NCBI GenBank assembly: GCA_016879935.1
Contig: JAACJQ010000275.1
Span: 1-36,723, forward strand
Reading direction: 5' to 3'
Source of the DNA: Archangiaceae bacterium
GTDB taxonomy: Bacteria > Myxococcota > Myxococcia > Myxococcales > Myxococcaceae
Length of the DNA stretch: 36,723 nucleotides
The position numbers were made by a program, and so were the translations under genes. Each line of letters opens with the position of its first letter. Positions within the stretch are counted from its first letter, which is position 1. The notes below the pieces were generated by a model. The model saw only the letters and a program-made list of their open reading frames with translations, had not been told where the DNA came from and did not search any database. Positions 7,301 to 17,517 of the stretch are shown here, in pieces.

Positions 7301-9911
7301 CGTTGAACCGATGCGGGCCGAATCGAACGACTGCGGCCCCGCCCTCGTAGAGGTCTTTGCGATCGCGGAGTGACCGCAACGCGTCCTGGCGAGCCGTCTT
7401 GAGCCGCGACTCCAGCTCGTCGGCCTTCACCGGGTCTTTCAGCTCGATCAGCTGCGCGATGAACTGGCGGAGCTTCTGTGCGGTCGGATCAGAGGCAAAG
7501 TACGCGTTGAGCTCGTCGTCGGTGTTGAAGCTGTTCGCCCGACGCGCGATGCCCTGAAGCACGCGATCGGCCGCGCCGAAGAGGTTGGCCGCCTTGCGCT
7601 GGCGCTCGTCGATGAGCACCTGCCGTCGGCGCGCGAAGGCGTCGAACAGCTCTTCCCGTCGCTGCGCGAGCTCGCCTGCGAACTCGTCGACGTCACTGAA
7701 CCGGCTCTCGAGTTCTTCGAGCTGCACCGACAGCTTCGCGAGCTGCTCGTCGACCTTCTCGGGCGTGTCCGAGAGCGAGAGCGCGCTGTCGATGCTCTGG
7801 GCGAACAGTTTGAACTGCGAGGTGAACTCGGCGCGGGTCTCGAGGCCGAGCAGCTCCTTGCGGCGGCCCTGCACCGTGGCCCGCACGCGGTTCAGCTTCG
7901 AGAACACCTCACTGATGTCTTCGAGAATCTTCGCCTTCTGCGTGGCGTCGCCCGACGACAGCCCGCCGACGACTTCGCCGAGCACCGTGAGCCCCGTGCC
8001 GAGCCGCTCGACCTCTTCGACCTGCCCCTTGAGCTCGGGCGTCTTGGTCGCCTTCGCGATCTCGGCGTCGAGGCGCGCGACGCTCTCGTGGAGCGGCTGG
8101 AACGCGGCGGGCGTGAGCAGGAACTCCACCGTCCACGCGCTCACCTGCTCGAACGACTTGATGACCTCGGCCTCGAGCCCGTCGACGCGCGCGAGATCCA
8201 TGTAGCGGATCTCCTTCAGCGTGATGAGCACGCCGCGCTGCTTGCGCAACGAGGCAAGCGCCGTCATCAACGAATCGGTCGACCGCAGATCGTCCTGCGT
8301 CAGTCCGCGCAGCAACGTCTCCTGCTGCTCGACGGCCTTCGCCAGCTCTTCGCTGGCGCGCTTCTGCATCGCCAGCACCTTCTCGAACTCGTCGACGATC
8401 AGCTCGGCCGATGCCTTGAGTTCGTGCACCTTCGCGAGGAGCTCGATCTCCTTCTGGCCGAGCCAGTGGAACGCATCGACGACGCGCTGGCAGGTCGAGA
8501 TGAGGCCTTCGTACGTGCGCCGGGTCGGCTTCTCGGCCTCGGCCATGCGCTTGATGGTGAGCACCTCGGAGATGCCCCGCACCAGCTCGGCGTTCCCCAG
8601 CTTGCCCAGCGCAGACTGCGGCGCGGGCTGCGCGGCTGCGAACTCGGCCGACACGAACGGCGTCTGCCACACCTGCATCGGGTGCACGCGGGTCGGCTCG
8701 TTCGACGTCGAGCGGAACACCACCATCTGCCCGTCGCCGAAGATCGAATAGCCGTGGCAGTGAATCGGAGAGGCCACCTCTTTGCGCACGAGGTTGTACG
8801 GCAACAGCACGTACCGCCCGCCATCGCGTTCGTAGAAGACATACAGCACGTCTTCACCGTTGGGCGACTTGACGGCGCGCTTGAACTCGAGGCCGGTGAC
8901 GTCGGCGTCGAACAGCTTCACTTCACCGGTCTGCAGCGCGTACCCGCCGGGAAAGATGACGCCTTGCTCTTCAGGCAGCTGCACGCACGAGACGCCGATG
9001 GCGTCGACGCGAGCCACGGTGCTCGTGCGCGTGTTGAACACGAGGTAGCGGTACTTCTCTTCGCGAAACGGCTTCACCTTCAGCAGAATCAGCGCGCCCA
9101 GCTTCGCCCAGTGGAACTCGGCGTCGTCGAGTGACTGCGTCGGCTCGTCGACGGGCTCGGCGTAGATGCCCTGGCCAGTCTCGGTGTTGTTCTCGACCTT
9201 CACCGTGAGATCGCCACCGACCGTCTCGATGAAGACCTCGTCGAGCACGTTCACGTGCGGGTGCCGGCCCGAGACGAAGTTGTCGCGCGTCGCCTGCGTC
9301 CACGAGAAGTCGTGCGAGGGCGCCTTCGTCACGTCACCTTCGCCGCGGTTGTCGACGTAGGTGACGACCCCCGAGACATCGACCGAGAAGCGCAGCACCT
9401 TCACGTCGCGCTCGGTCTGGCCGGTGCGAAACACCGCGAGCAGCCGGGACTCGGTCTTGCGGAGCAGGTCGAGGCGCGCGTCCTTGTAGAACTTGAAGAG
9501 CTCTTCGAAGTCCTTCACGAACCGCTTGTCCTGCAGGAAGCCGCCCGCGTCGGTCGCAGGCAGCAGCGAGAAGTCGAACCCGCCCTCGGCCGTGCGCTCG
9601 AACTTGTGCAGCGAAAAGACGTCGCCGACGGCGCGCTCCTGCTTGAGGCCCATGAAGACGTTGAAGCCGACGAGGAGCGACTTGCCGACCGGCACGATGT
9701 TGCGCGGCACGCAGTTGTGCTCGGTGCGCACGCGGTCGGTGCCGATGACGGTGAGTTCCTGGCCGCCGAACTCCTTGCGGCGCCGCTCGTTCAGCGCGTC
9801 GACCTTCGCGCCGAGCTCCTTCGCGTGGGCGATGAGCCGCCCACGAATGACTTCATAGCTACCGCCCTCGAGCGTGGACTCGGTGGCGGGCGCCTTCGCG
9901 TCGGTGGCCAT
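4341..9911 (-). CDS. Giant DUF3686/AAA 'DNA repair' ATPase
   Basis: 1856 residues, last gene of the yqiJ-yqiK-ATPase cassette; its ATG is 21 nt after the flotillin stop, with GAGAGG about 11 nt upstream. The N-terminal ~470 residues have the look of DUF3686 (beta-rich, e.g. TEHNCVPRNIVPVG). Long coiled coils follow (about 480-830) and further helical regions. The single AAA module has Walker A PPGYGKTT near 1291, Walker B VMLYLDDIQH near 1357 and a sensor-like VVMAGNPYTESGEVFKIP. The tail carries six DLxPxLxxL repeats (about 1654-1776). Proteins of this family are named 'DNA repair ATPase' in databases, but to my knowledge no activity has been demonstrated. The position behind a flotillin suggests a membrane-tethered ATPase; MoxR-like remodelling is an alternative. 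No transmembrane segment is seen. Confidence 0.85.
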   Translation of the reverse strand: MATDAKAPATESTLEGGSYEVIRGRLIAHAKELGAKVDALNERRRKEFGGQELTVIGTDRVRTEHNCVPRNIVPVGKSLLVGFNVFMGLKQERAVGDVFSLHKFERTAEGGFDFSLLPATDAGGFLQDKRFVKDFEELFKFYKDARLDLLRKTESRLLAVFRTGQTERDVKVLRFSVDVSGVVTYVDNRGEGDVTKAPSHDFSWTQATRDNFVSGRHPHVNVLDEVFIETVGGDLTVKVENNTETGQGIYAEPVDEPTQSLDDAEFHWAKLGALILLKVKPFREEKYRYLVFNTRTSTVARVDAIGVSCVQLPEEQGVIFPGGYALQTGEVKLFDADVTGLEFKRAVKSPNGEDVLYVFYERDGGRYVLLPYNLVRKEVASPIHCHGYSIFGDGQMVVFRSTSNEPTRVHPMQVWQTPFVSAEFAAAQPAPQSALGKLGNAELVRGISEVLTIKRMAEAEKPTRRTYEGLISTCQRVVDAFHWLGQKEIELLAKVHELKASAELIVDEFEKVLAMQKRASEELAKAVEQQETLLRGLTQDDLRSTDSLMTALASLRKQRGVLITLKEIRYMDLARVDGLEAEVIKSFEQVSAWTVEFLLTPAAFQPLHESVARLDAEIAKATKTPELKGQVEEVERLGTGLTVLGEVVGGLSSGDATQKAKILEDISEVFSKLNRVRATVQGRRKELLGLETRAEFTSQFKLFAQSIDSALSLSDTPEKVDEQLAKLSVQLEELESRFSDVDEFAGELAQRREELFDAFARRRQVLIDERQRKAANLFGAADRVLQGIARRANSFNTDDELNAYFASDPTAQKLRQFIAQLIELKDPVKADELESRLKTARQDALRSLRDRKDLYEGGAAVVRFGPHRFNVNTQALEATVLPKDDGLFLHLTGSDYFQRLADPAIDAAKAYWDQTLPSESPEVSRAEFLAFTLFKAGESGRDGQSFARFHETLRAGKGLLPITKDVAQSRYDEGYERGVHDVDAAKILEALLLLHESAGLLRYDAWPRVLATLTWAAQKDEPTKKVIVRRAQSLGRLRKHYGHAPEFDRLASDLSVRITEWAKVAALEASSGDVLLAGRYLAEELAKETQRFVLSQDAQTLRESLLSSIEVAGQRRAFEDDLRAVDDPAERFKLTRAWLEAFVSRAGTSVAMTGPVLEAAALFAVEERQLSREVSSALLSTELTGLLGNHPRIQGQKLSLRLDEFERRLSKFVEERLPAYQAYRSRVREITEHERKRLRLDELKPKVLSSFVRNRLIDEVYLPLIGANLAKQLGTAGENKRTDRNGLLLLVSPPGYGKTTLMEYVASKLGLTFVKVNGPALGHEVVSVDPADAPNSTAKLEVERMNFSFELGNNVMLYLDDIQHTNPELLQKFISLCDAQRKIEGVWNGVTRTYDLRGKRFCVVMAGNPYTESGEVFKIPDMLANRADTYNLGDILSGKDELFALSYLENALTANTVTAPLTTRPPADIARLFKMAQGESLATTELEHGYSAAELTEIVEVLKRLFFAQRVLLRVNQEYIASASQSDQYRTEPPFKLQGSYRNMNKLAEKIVSAMTNDELEGLIDAHYAGESQTLTTSAEQNLLKLAELRKRQTAEQKARWDEIKRGFKRVQTQGGKDDDPVVRVTGTLAALGEELARIREAAVDVAKRPAEAPLAPHLEALTKTIAATANKPRQSDLGPKLDALRDAVLAAAKTAPATDLTPMLEKLTELNARPPVDLSPALGQLAHVAEAMAARAQAQQIDLTPVLSQLTELTRLILERPVAPQADLAPILEKLAAQQPAPRAAKEAPVPEEVRRQLSTLTDTLSPIAAAARSVLQVDADGAMKAVVVWQQINEAIQLVRALEDRLSGRSRRQQ
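4584..4952 (-). repeat. Six DLxPxLxxL coding repeats in the ATPase tail
   Basis: Residues about 1654-1776 contain PLAPHLEAL, DLGPKLDAL, DLTPMLEKL, DLSPALGQL, DLTPVLSQL and DLAPILEKL, spaced about 20-27 residues apart. The pattern (acid-Leu, helix-capping Pro, then a Leu heptad-like helix) suggests a short helical-repeat rod or a multivalent docking tail. Confidence 0.7.
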
Positions 9912-9932
9912 GCGGTTCGATGCCTCTCACCG

Positions 9933-12041
9933 TCACTTCGACGGCTTGCCCTCGTCGCGCACCAGCCGGCTCATCAGCGCGGCCGAGGCGAGGTTCTGCA
10001 CGTCCTGGCTCGCACCCGGCTTCGAGAGAATCGCCTTCAGATCGTCGGGCAACGAGCGACCGCCCTCGAGGTACTCCTTGAGCAGCACCTTGAGCTGCTC
10101 GGAGTTGTTCACCGCGCCGTCGACGGACTGGCCCAGGGTGACGGCCTTGACGAACTGGTCGAAGAACTGACCGTCGCCGCCGACGATGTTGATCTTCGCG
10201 TTCGACATGGCCTGCGCGAGCACCTGCGCCTGCGAGGCGGCGATGTCCTTCTTGACGTGCAGCGCCTCGAGCTCGACGGCCTTGTCCTTCTCGAGCCGCA
10301 GGCGGAACTCTTCGTGCTCGCGGGTCACGCCTTCGAGCTGCTTCATGGCGGCGGCCTTCTCGGTGAGACCGCGCGCCTCGGCGAGCAGCTTCTCCTGCAC
10401 GCCCAGCGCCTCGGCCTGAACCTTCGCCTTCACCGACTCGGCCTCGGCGATACCGCGACGCTGCACGACGTCGGCTTCGCCCTGCTCGACCGCGATGCGA
10501 GCCATGCCCTTCTTCTCGTCGCCTTCGGCCTCGGCGAGCATCTTTGCCTTGAGCGCTCCGGCGTTGGCGGCACCCTGCTTCTCGATGGCCTGGGCTTCGG
10601 CTTCCTTCACCCGAACGAGCGCCAGCCCTCGCTTCTCTTCGGCGATGGCCTGAGCCTCGAGCACACGCGCCTTGGCGAGCCCGTCGGCAGCCTGCTCGGC
10701 CTGTACACCTTCGGCCATGCGCATCTTCGCGCGCGCTTCCTTGTCGGCGGCCTCGAGGTCGGCGTCGGCCTGAATGAGGCGCGTCTTCGCGGTGTGCTTG
10801 GCCACCTCTTCGTTCGCCTCGGCGGCCTTCACCTGCGCCACGACGCCCTGCTGCGCCTTACCCTCGGCCTCGATGACCAGCGCGTCCTTGTTGCGCTGCG
10901 CCTCGGCGACCTTGCGGAGCGCCTTGATGGCCTCTTCTTCGGCGGCGACCTTCTTCTCGACGGCGATGCGCGTCGACACCACGTCGGCGATGGCCTTGCG
11001 CTCCTGCTCGAGGGCCTTCTCCTTGGTGATGCGCTGCAGCTCGACCTCACGCTCACGCGCGATGGCCTCGAGGTCGCGATCCTTCTGCACGCGCTCGGTC
11101 TCGATGCCGACGACGCGCTCACGGTTCTTCTGCGCGACCTCGACCTGGCGCGACTTGTTCTGCTCGTTGATGAGAATCATCTCTTCGGCCGAGATGCGCG
11201 CGTTCTCCGACTTGGTGCGCTCTTCCTGCTGCACCTTCTGGGTCTCGGCGAGCTCGCGCGCCTGAATCGTCTCGATCTCTCGCTTCTGCTTGGCGGCGGC
11301 TTCGGCGCGCTGGCGCTCGAGGGCGAAGACTGCCTCGTCGGCTTCGACGTTCTGCTTGGTGATCTGCTTGCGTTCGGTCTGGCGGAAGTCGTTGGTGAGC
11401 ACGTTCTGCTGCGTCGTCAGCTCGGTGATCTTCCGAATGCCGGCCGCGTCGAGAATGTTCTCCTTGTCGAGGAGATCGAGCGGCGTCTGCTCGAGGTAGT
11501 CGATGGCCGCGTCTTCGAGGTTGTAGCCGTTGAGGTCCTTGCCGATGACCTGAACGATCTGATCCTTGAAGGCCTCGCGCTCCTTGTAGAGGTCTTCGAA
11601 GTTGAGCCGCTTGCCGACGGTCTTGAGCGCTTCGGAGAACTTGGCCTCGAAGAGCTCCTGGAGCGTGCGCTCTTCACTGGCGCGCGCGCAGCCGACCGAC
11701 TGGGCGACCTTGAGCACGTCTTCGACGGTCTTGTTCACGCGCACGAAGAAGCTGACCTTGATGTCGGCGCGAATGTTGTCGGCGCAGATCAGCCCTTCCT
11801 TGCCGCGGCGATCGATCTCGATGGTCTTCAGCGAGATGTCCATCACCTCGGCGCGGTTGATGATGGGCAGCACGACCGAGCCCGTGAAGGCGACCTTGGG
11901 CTCCTTGCCCATGGTGTTGACGATGAGCACCTGGCCCTGGCTCACCTGCCGGTAGAAGCGGCTGATGATCACGCCGATGAACAACACCAAGACGAACCCG
12001 GCGACGACGACGCCGCCAACGATCCACGCAGTCTCTGACAT
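9933..12041 (-). CDS. yqiK: Flotillin / band 7 (SPFH) protein, YqiK-like
   Basis: 702 residues. One N-terminal membrane helix (about 5-27, TAWIVGGVVVAGFVLVLFIGV), then an SPFH/band 7 domain (about 30-235, starting VSQGQVLIVNTMGKEPKVAFTG). A very long Glu/Ala/Lys/Arg-rich coiled coil (about 240-590) and a flotillin-type C-terminus follow. Family members oligomerise into membrane rings or microdomain scaffolds. The length is greater than E. coli YqiK (about 550), because of the longer coiled coil. Strong Shine-Dalgarno GGGGAGGA sits 7-8 nt before the ATG. Downstream of a YqiJ-like OB-fold gene and 21 nt upstream of the giant ATPase, so probably the scaffold of that cassette. The symbol reflects family resemblance, not proven orthology. 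Confidence 0.88.
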   Translation of the reverse strand: MSETAWIVGGVVVAGFVLVLFIGVIISRFYRQVSQGQVLIVNTMGKEPKVAFTGSVVLPIINRAEVMDISLKTIEIDRRGKEGLICADNIRADIKVSFFVRVNKTVEDVLKVAQSVGCARASEERTLQELFEAKFSEALKTVGKRLNFEDLYKEREAFKDQIVQVIGKDLNGYNLEDAAIDYLEQTPLDLLDKENILDAAGIRKITELTTQQNVLTNDFRQTERKQITKQNVEADEAVFALERQRAEAAAKQKREIETIQARELAETQKVQQEERTKSENARISAEEMILINEQNKSRQVEVAQKNRERVVGIETERVQKDRDLEAIAREREVELQRITKEKALEQERKAIADVVSTRIAVEKKVAAEEEAIKALRKVAEAQRNKDALVIEAEGKAQQGVVAQVKAAEANEEVAKHTAKTRLIQADADLEAADKEARAKMRMAEGVQAEQAADGLAKARVLEAQAIAEEKRGLALVRVKEAEAQAIEKQGAANAGALKAKMLAEAEGDEKKGMARIAVEQGEADVVQRRGIAEAESVKAKVQAEALGVQEKLLAEARGLTEKAAAMKQLEGVTREHEEFRLRLEKDKAVELEALHVKKDIAASQAQVLAQAMSNAKINIVGGDGQFFDQFVKAVTLGQSVDGAVNNSEQLKVLLKEYLEGGRSLPDDLKAILSKPGASQDVQNLASAALMSRLVRDEGKPSK

Positions 12042-12135
12042 GTTCCCATCCTCCCCAGAAAAAGCTGGGCGACTCTATGACGCGCCTCGCTCCGGTTGCT
12101 GGAGTTTCGGCGCTGGTTGCGTAAGCACACGGCCG

Positions 12136-12197
12136 CGCTGATCAACCATTTCCCTCGACGGCAAGCCCTTGATCGGTCGTTTTGCCGTTGATCAGCG
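12136..12197 (-). promoter_or_regulatory. Nested inverted repeat between yqiJ-like and yqiK-like genes
   Basis: CGCTGATCAAC (12136-12146) and GTTGATCAGCG (12187-12197) form a perfect 11-bp inverted repeat. Inside it, GGCAA/TTGCC (12160-12164 and 12182-12186) can form a second stem, and a third TTGATC occurs at 12169-12174. It lies in the 166-bp spacer within the presumed operon. It may be an RNA element setting the YqiJ:YqiK ratio, an internal promoter operator, or an mRNA stability hairpin. No T run. Confidence 0.45.
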
Positions 12198-12207
12198 GTG
12201 ACAGGCT

Positions 12208-13059
12208 TCAGCTTCCGCGCGTGCGCATGCGCGAGGAGATCACCTGACCGACTCGTGCAGGGTCGTTGAGCATCTCGACCTCCTGCGGCTCGAGCCAGTC
12301 GATGGGCTCGATCTCCCAGGTCTCGGTGGCGTCGTCGAAGCCGATGATCAGGGCCTTGTCGCCCTTCTTGAGCTGGTTCGCCTTCTCGCAGGCGACGTGA
12401 AGGTTGAGCCCCGCGCCGCCGTCGCTCACCGTGGCCGTGCCGAACTTTCCGTCGACGCGGCCCGAGGTGATCTCACAGACCTTGCCGATGAAGTCGTGGC
12501 GGCGCTGGGGGCGTTCAGAGGTGAACGCCTTCACGAGCGGGCGAATCGCGATCGAGCTGGCGATCATCGCGAGGAACATCGACGCCACCAGCACGCCAGA
12601 CCTCGCGGCCAGGCCCCCGTCCGCGCCGAGCCACGACGAGCCGAACATCGTGAAGACCCACGAGAAGAAGACGAGGAAGCTGCCCGAGATCGTCGAGGGC
12701 ACCTTGCCGAAGCCCAGCACCGACAAGATGCCGTCGCCCGCAGGAGGAGCGTCGGCACTCTTGAGGGTCTCGGCCGCCGCCTTCGCGCCGCCAGTCACAG
12801 CGTCGCCCGCGGCCTTCACGCCTCCGACGACTGCGTCGCCCGCCGCCTTCACGCCACCCGTGACGGCTTCTCCCGCGCCCTTCATCGCCCCCGTGAGCGC
12901 GTCACCAGCCGCCTTCGCGCCACCTTCGAGCGCGCCGTCACCGTCGAACGCCACGACGCCGAGCAGCACGAACACCCAGTACAGAAACGCGATGCCGAGG
13001 AGCACGGTGAAGGGCACCGCGGGGAACGTGAGCAGCGTGCGAAGGAAGCCTTCCATCAC
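12208..13059 (-). CDS. yqiJ: YqiJ-like OB-fold (NfeD-type) membrane protein with 11-residue repeats
   Basis: 283 residues. A membrane helix at about 13-37 (FPAVPFTVLLGIAFLYWVFV) is followed by five exact 11-residue units (46-100, consensus GGvKAAGDAVT). Two more membrane helices are at about 122-141 and 153-172, then a C-terminal OB-fold-like beta domain (about 188-255; GKVCEITSGRVDGKFGTATV, KKGDKALIIGFD). E. coli YqiJ (about 209 residues) has the same membrane-plus-OB plan without the repeats; such NfeD-like proteins partner flotillins. First gene of the cassette. Two adjacent ATG codons (13059, 13056) are possible and the Shine-Dalgarno is weak (GGGGGCTCG). The repeat segment predicts an amphipathic membrane-surface helix. 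Confidence 0.82.
   Translation of the reverse strand: MMEGFLRTLLTFPAVPFTVLLGIAFLYWVFVLLGVVAFDGDGALEGGAKAAGDALTGAMKGAGEAVTGGVKAAGDAVVGGVKAAGDAVTGGAKAAAETLKSADAPPAGDGILSVLGFGKVPSTISGSFLVFFSWVFTMFGSSWLGADGGLAARSGVLVASMFLAMIASSIAIRPLVKAFTSERPQRRHDFIGKVCEITSGRVDGKFGTATVSDGGAGLNLHVACEKANQLKKGDKALIIGFDDATETWEIEPIDWLEPQEVEMLNDPARVGQVISSRMRTRGS
12760..12924 (-). repeat. Five 33-bp coding repeats (11-residue units)
   Basis: Residues 46-100 read GGAKAAGDALT, GAMKGAGEAVT, GGVKAAGDAVV, GGVKAAGDAVT, GGAKAAAETLK: five uninterrupted 11-mers. Period 11 with alternating Lys, Ala and Asp/Glu is the 11/3 amphipathic pattern known from LEA group 3 proteins, apolipoproteins and synucleins. Confidence 0.85.
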
Positions 13060-13152
13060 GAGCCCCCGGTTCGAGTCGGCGCCACGTCGAGAAGTCGACC
13101 ACGAGTCTTCGTCACCCGACAGGACAAACGCGTGCCGTACCTGGGCATTGCT

Positions 13153-13704
13153 TCACGCGTCGAGCCGGCGCACGGCGACGTCGACATCGCCGCCTTCGCG
13201 GCGAACGGTCACCGACCAGGGACTGCAGCACACGGGGCAGTCTTCGACGTATTGCGCGCCGTCGGCCTCTTCCATCGCGACCGTCACCATCACCGGCTCG
13301 TTGCACGACGGGCACGAGAACGCGTGATCGAGCGAGAGACTGCCGGGCCGCGACAGAAACGCCTCGGGCCAGCGAGGGAGCAACGGCTCCTGCGCCACCA
13401 TCTGCCCCCACGTGTCGATCACACAGCTCTTCAGCGAGTCGACGTCGAGGCCGTCGAAGTCGTCCGAGACGGAACACAGTCGTTCGAGCGCACGCGCGAG
13501 CAGTCGACGCGCGCCACCGCCACGCCCGTTCTCGTGCTGCTGCAGCGCCGCCGTCCACAACACGAAGACCTGCAGCACCCGCTTCTCGTCGGAGCGGCAG
13601 ACCCGCCAGCCCTCTTCGAAACGTTCATTCGCTTCGTGGAACCGTCGGGCCTCGAAGAGCCTTCGGCCACCTTCGACGCTCAGCTGGAATCCAGGGCTCG
13701 CCAC
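13153..13704 (-). CDS. DUF309-like helical protein with C-terminal CPXCG zinc domain
   Basis: 183 residues, GTG start (no in-frame ATG upstream; Shine-Dalgarno weak). The N-terminal half has a DUF309-like pattern (FEARRFHEANERFEEGWR at 17-34, then LWTAALQQHENG). The C-terminal ~60 residues match the CPXCG family: CPSC at 131-134 and YVEDCPVCC at 152-160 (C131, C134, C156, C159/C160). These Cys probably bind a zinc ion. CPXCG proteins are usually short stand-alone proteins of about 60-70 residues, so the fusion is notable. The gene is 93 bp upstream of the YqiJ-like gene on the same strand and may be cotranscribed with it. Function unknown; a metal-binding or nucleic-acid-associated role is inferred only. 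Confidence 0.72.
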   Translation of the reverse strand: MASPGFQLSVEGGRRLFEARRFHEANERFEEGWRVCRSDEKRVLQVFVLWTAALQQHENGRGGGARRLLARALERLCSVSDDFDGLDVDSLKSCVIDTWGQMVAQEPLLPRWPEAFLSRPGSLSLDHAFSCPSCNEPVMVTVAMEEADGAQYVEDCPVCCSPWSVTVRREGGDVDVAVRRLDA

Positions 13705-13741
13705 GGTCAGGTCATGTTGACGCAGCTCGAGACGGCCAACA

Positions 13742-13773
13742 CGAAAAACGAAAGGGCCGATGCTCGCCCTTCG
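13742..13773 (-). terminator. Intrinsic terminator after the beta-keto acid cleavage gene
   Basis: On the minus strand, directly after the TGA at 13775-13777, CGAAGGGC-loop-GCCCTTTCG forms a stem of 8 pairs with one bulged base and an ~8-nt loop, followed by TTTTT. This is the clearest Rho-independent terminator in the window and separates the upstream pair (guaB1-BKACE) from the DUF309/CPXCG gene. Confidence 0.8.
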
Positions 13774-13774
13774 A

Positions 13775-14650
13775 TCAGGTCTTCGCGCGCAGGCCGAGAA
13801 TGACGCGGGCCTCTGCAGGGCTCGCCACCGTGCGACCAGCGTTCCGCGCCGTCTTCGCCAGCGCTTCGATGAGCGGGCCGTTGCTCGAGGCCTTGCTGCC
13901 GTCGGGCAGATAGAAGGTGTCTTCGAGGCCCGTGCGCAGGTCGCCGCCGAGCTCGGCGCAGCGCTGGTGAAGCGCCCACACTTCCTGCCGGCCGATGCCG
14001 ATGACCTGCCAGTGCGTGCCCGGCAGCATCTCTTCGAGCAACAGCGGCAGCCAGCCCGGCTTGTTCGGCATGCCCGACTCGACGCCCATCACGAGCGAGA
14101 CGTGCGGCGGGTTCGACACCATGCCGCGCTTCGCGAACATCACCACGCTGCGCAGAATGCCCGTGTCGAAGCACTCACACTCGGGGACGATGCCGTTGGC
14201 CTTCATCACCTTCTCGAACGCCTCGATCTTCTCGACGGGGTTGTCAAAGAGCATCGGCGGCCAGGCCCAGTCGTTGTTCGAGCGCAGCTTCAGATAGTTG
14301 AGCGAGCCCGCGTTGAGTGCAGCCATCTCGGGCTTCACGGCCTCGAGGCACGAGACCGGGCCGCTGATGTCGGGGCCGACGACGCCGGTCGAGAGGTTGA
14401 TGATCAGCTCGGGGCACTCGGCGCGAATCGCGTCACAGACCTTCTTCGCGTCGGCCGCGTCCCAGCTCGGGAGCCGACCCATGCCGGGTTCCTGCTGGCG
14501 AACGTGCACGTGAACGATCGACGCGCCCGCGTCACGCGCGCGGCGAGCCTCCTGCGCCATCTGCTCGGGAGTGACCGGCACACCATGCTGCGCGGGATCG
14601 GTGAGAACGCCAGTCAATGCACAGGTGATCACGGCCTTGTCGTTCGCCAT
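13775..14650 (-). CDS. Beta-keto acid cleavage enzyme (BKACE, DUF849)
   Basis: 291 residues from the ATG at 14650; a GTG at 14659 would add three residues. BKACE enzymes are zinc-dependent and condense a beta-keto acid with acetyl-CoA, giving acetoacetate and a new acyl-CoA; the founder is Kce of lysine fermentation. Visible features: (S)IVHVHVR with zinc-ligand H47 and H49, INLSTG, and GLEDTFYLPDG near 228-238 with the conserved Glu. Length fits the family (about 270-310). It lies 44 bp after guaB1, the gap holding an operator-like dyad, and ends at a strong terminator. The substrate cannot be read from sequence; the related dyad upstream of fadI hints at acyl-CoA or amino-acid catabolism. 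Confidence 0.85.
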   Translation of the reverse strand: MANDKAVITCALTGVLTDPAQHGVPVTPEQMAQEARRARDAGASIVHVHVRQQEPGMGRLPSWDAADAKKVCDAIRAECPELIINLSTGVVGPDISGPVSCLEAVKPEMAALNAGSLNYLKLRSNNDWAWPPMLFDNPVEKIEAFEKVMKANGIVPECECFDTGILRSVVMFAKRGMVSNPPHVSLVMGVESGMPNKPGWLPLLLEEMLPGTHWQVIGIGRQEVWALHQRCAELGGDLRTGLEDTFYLPDGSKASSNGPLIEALAKTARNAGRTVASPAEARVILGLRAKT

Positions 14651-14669
14651 GGCGCGCACGATGGCGATT

Positions 14670-14687
14670 GTTGATTCTCAAGTCAAC
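14670..14687. promoter_or_regulatory. 18-bp dyad upstream of BKACE gene
   Basis: GTTGA-N8-TCAAC. On the gene strand it reads GTTGACTTGAGAATCAAC and matches the dyad at 31094-31111 upstream of fadI at 14 of 18 positions. It lies in the 44-bp gap between the guaB1 stop and the BKACE start, suggesting a regulator binding site or an internal promoter. Confidence 0.5.
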
Positions 14688-14694
14688 GAGCGGC

Positions 14695-17492
<2,798 letters not shown>

Positions 17493-17517
17493 ACCCCGCA
17501 GCTTCTCCTGGAGACCC

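Noticed and set aside
9255-12038. Plus-strand open frame of 927 codons opposite the flotillin gene
   Set aside because: It is a compositional shadow of high-GC coding DNA on the other strand; the translation is Leu/Arg/Asp/His-rich without motifs, and the minus strand has a clear flotillin.
14651-14659. GTG start for the beta-keto acid cleavage enzyme
   Set aside because: It adds only three residues and has no better ribosome-binding site than the ATG at 14650.
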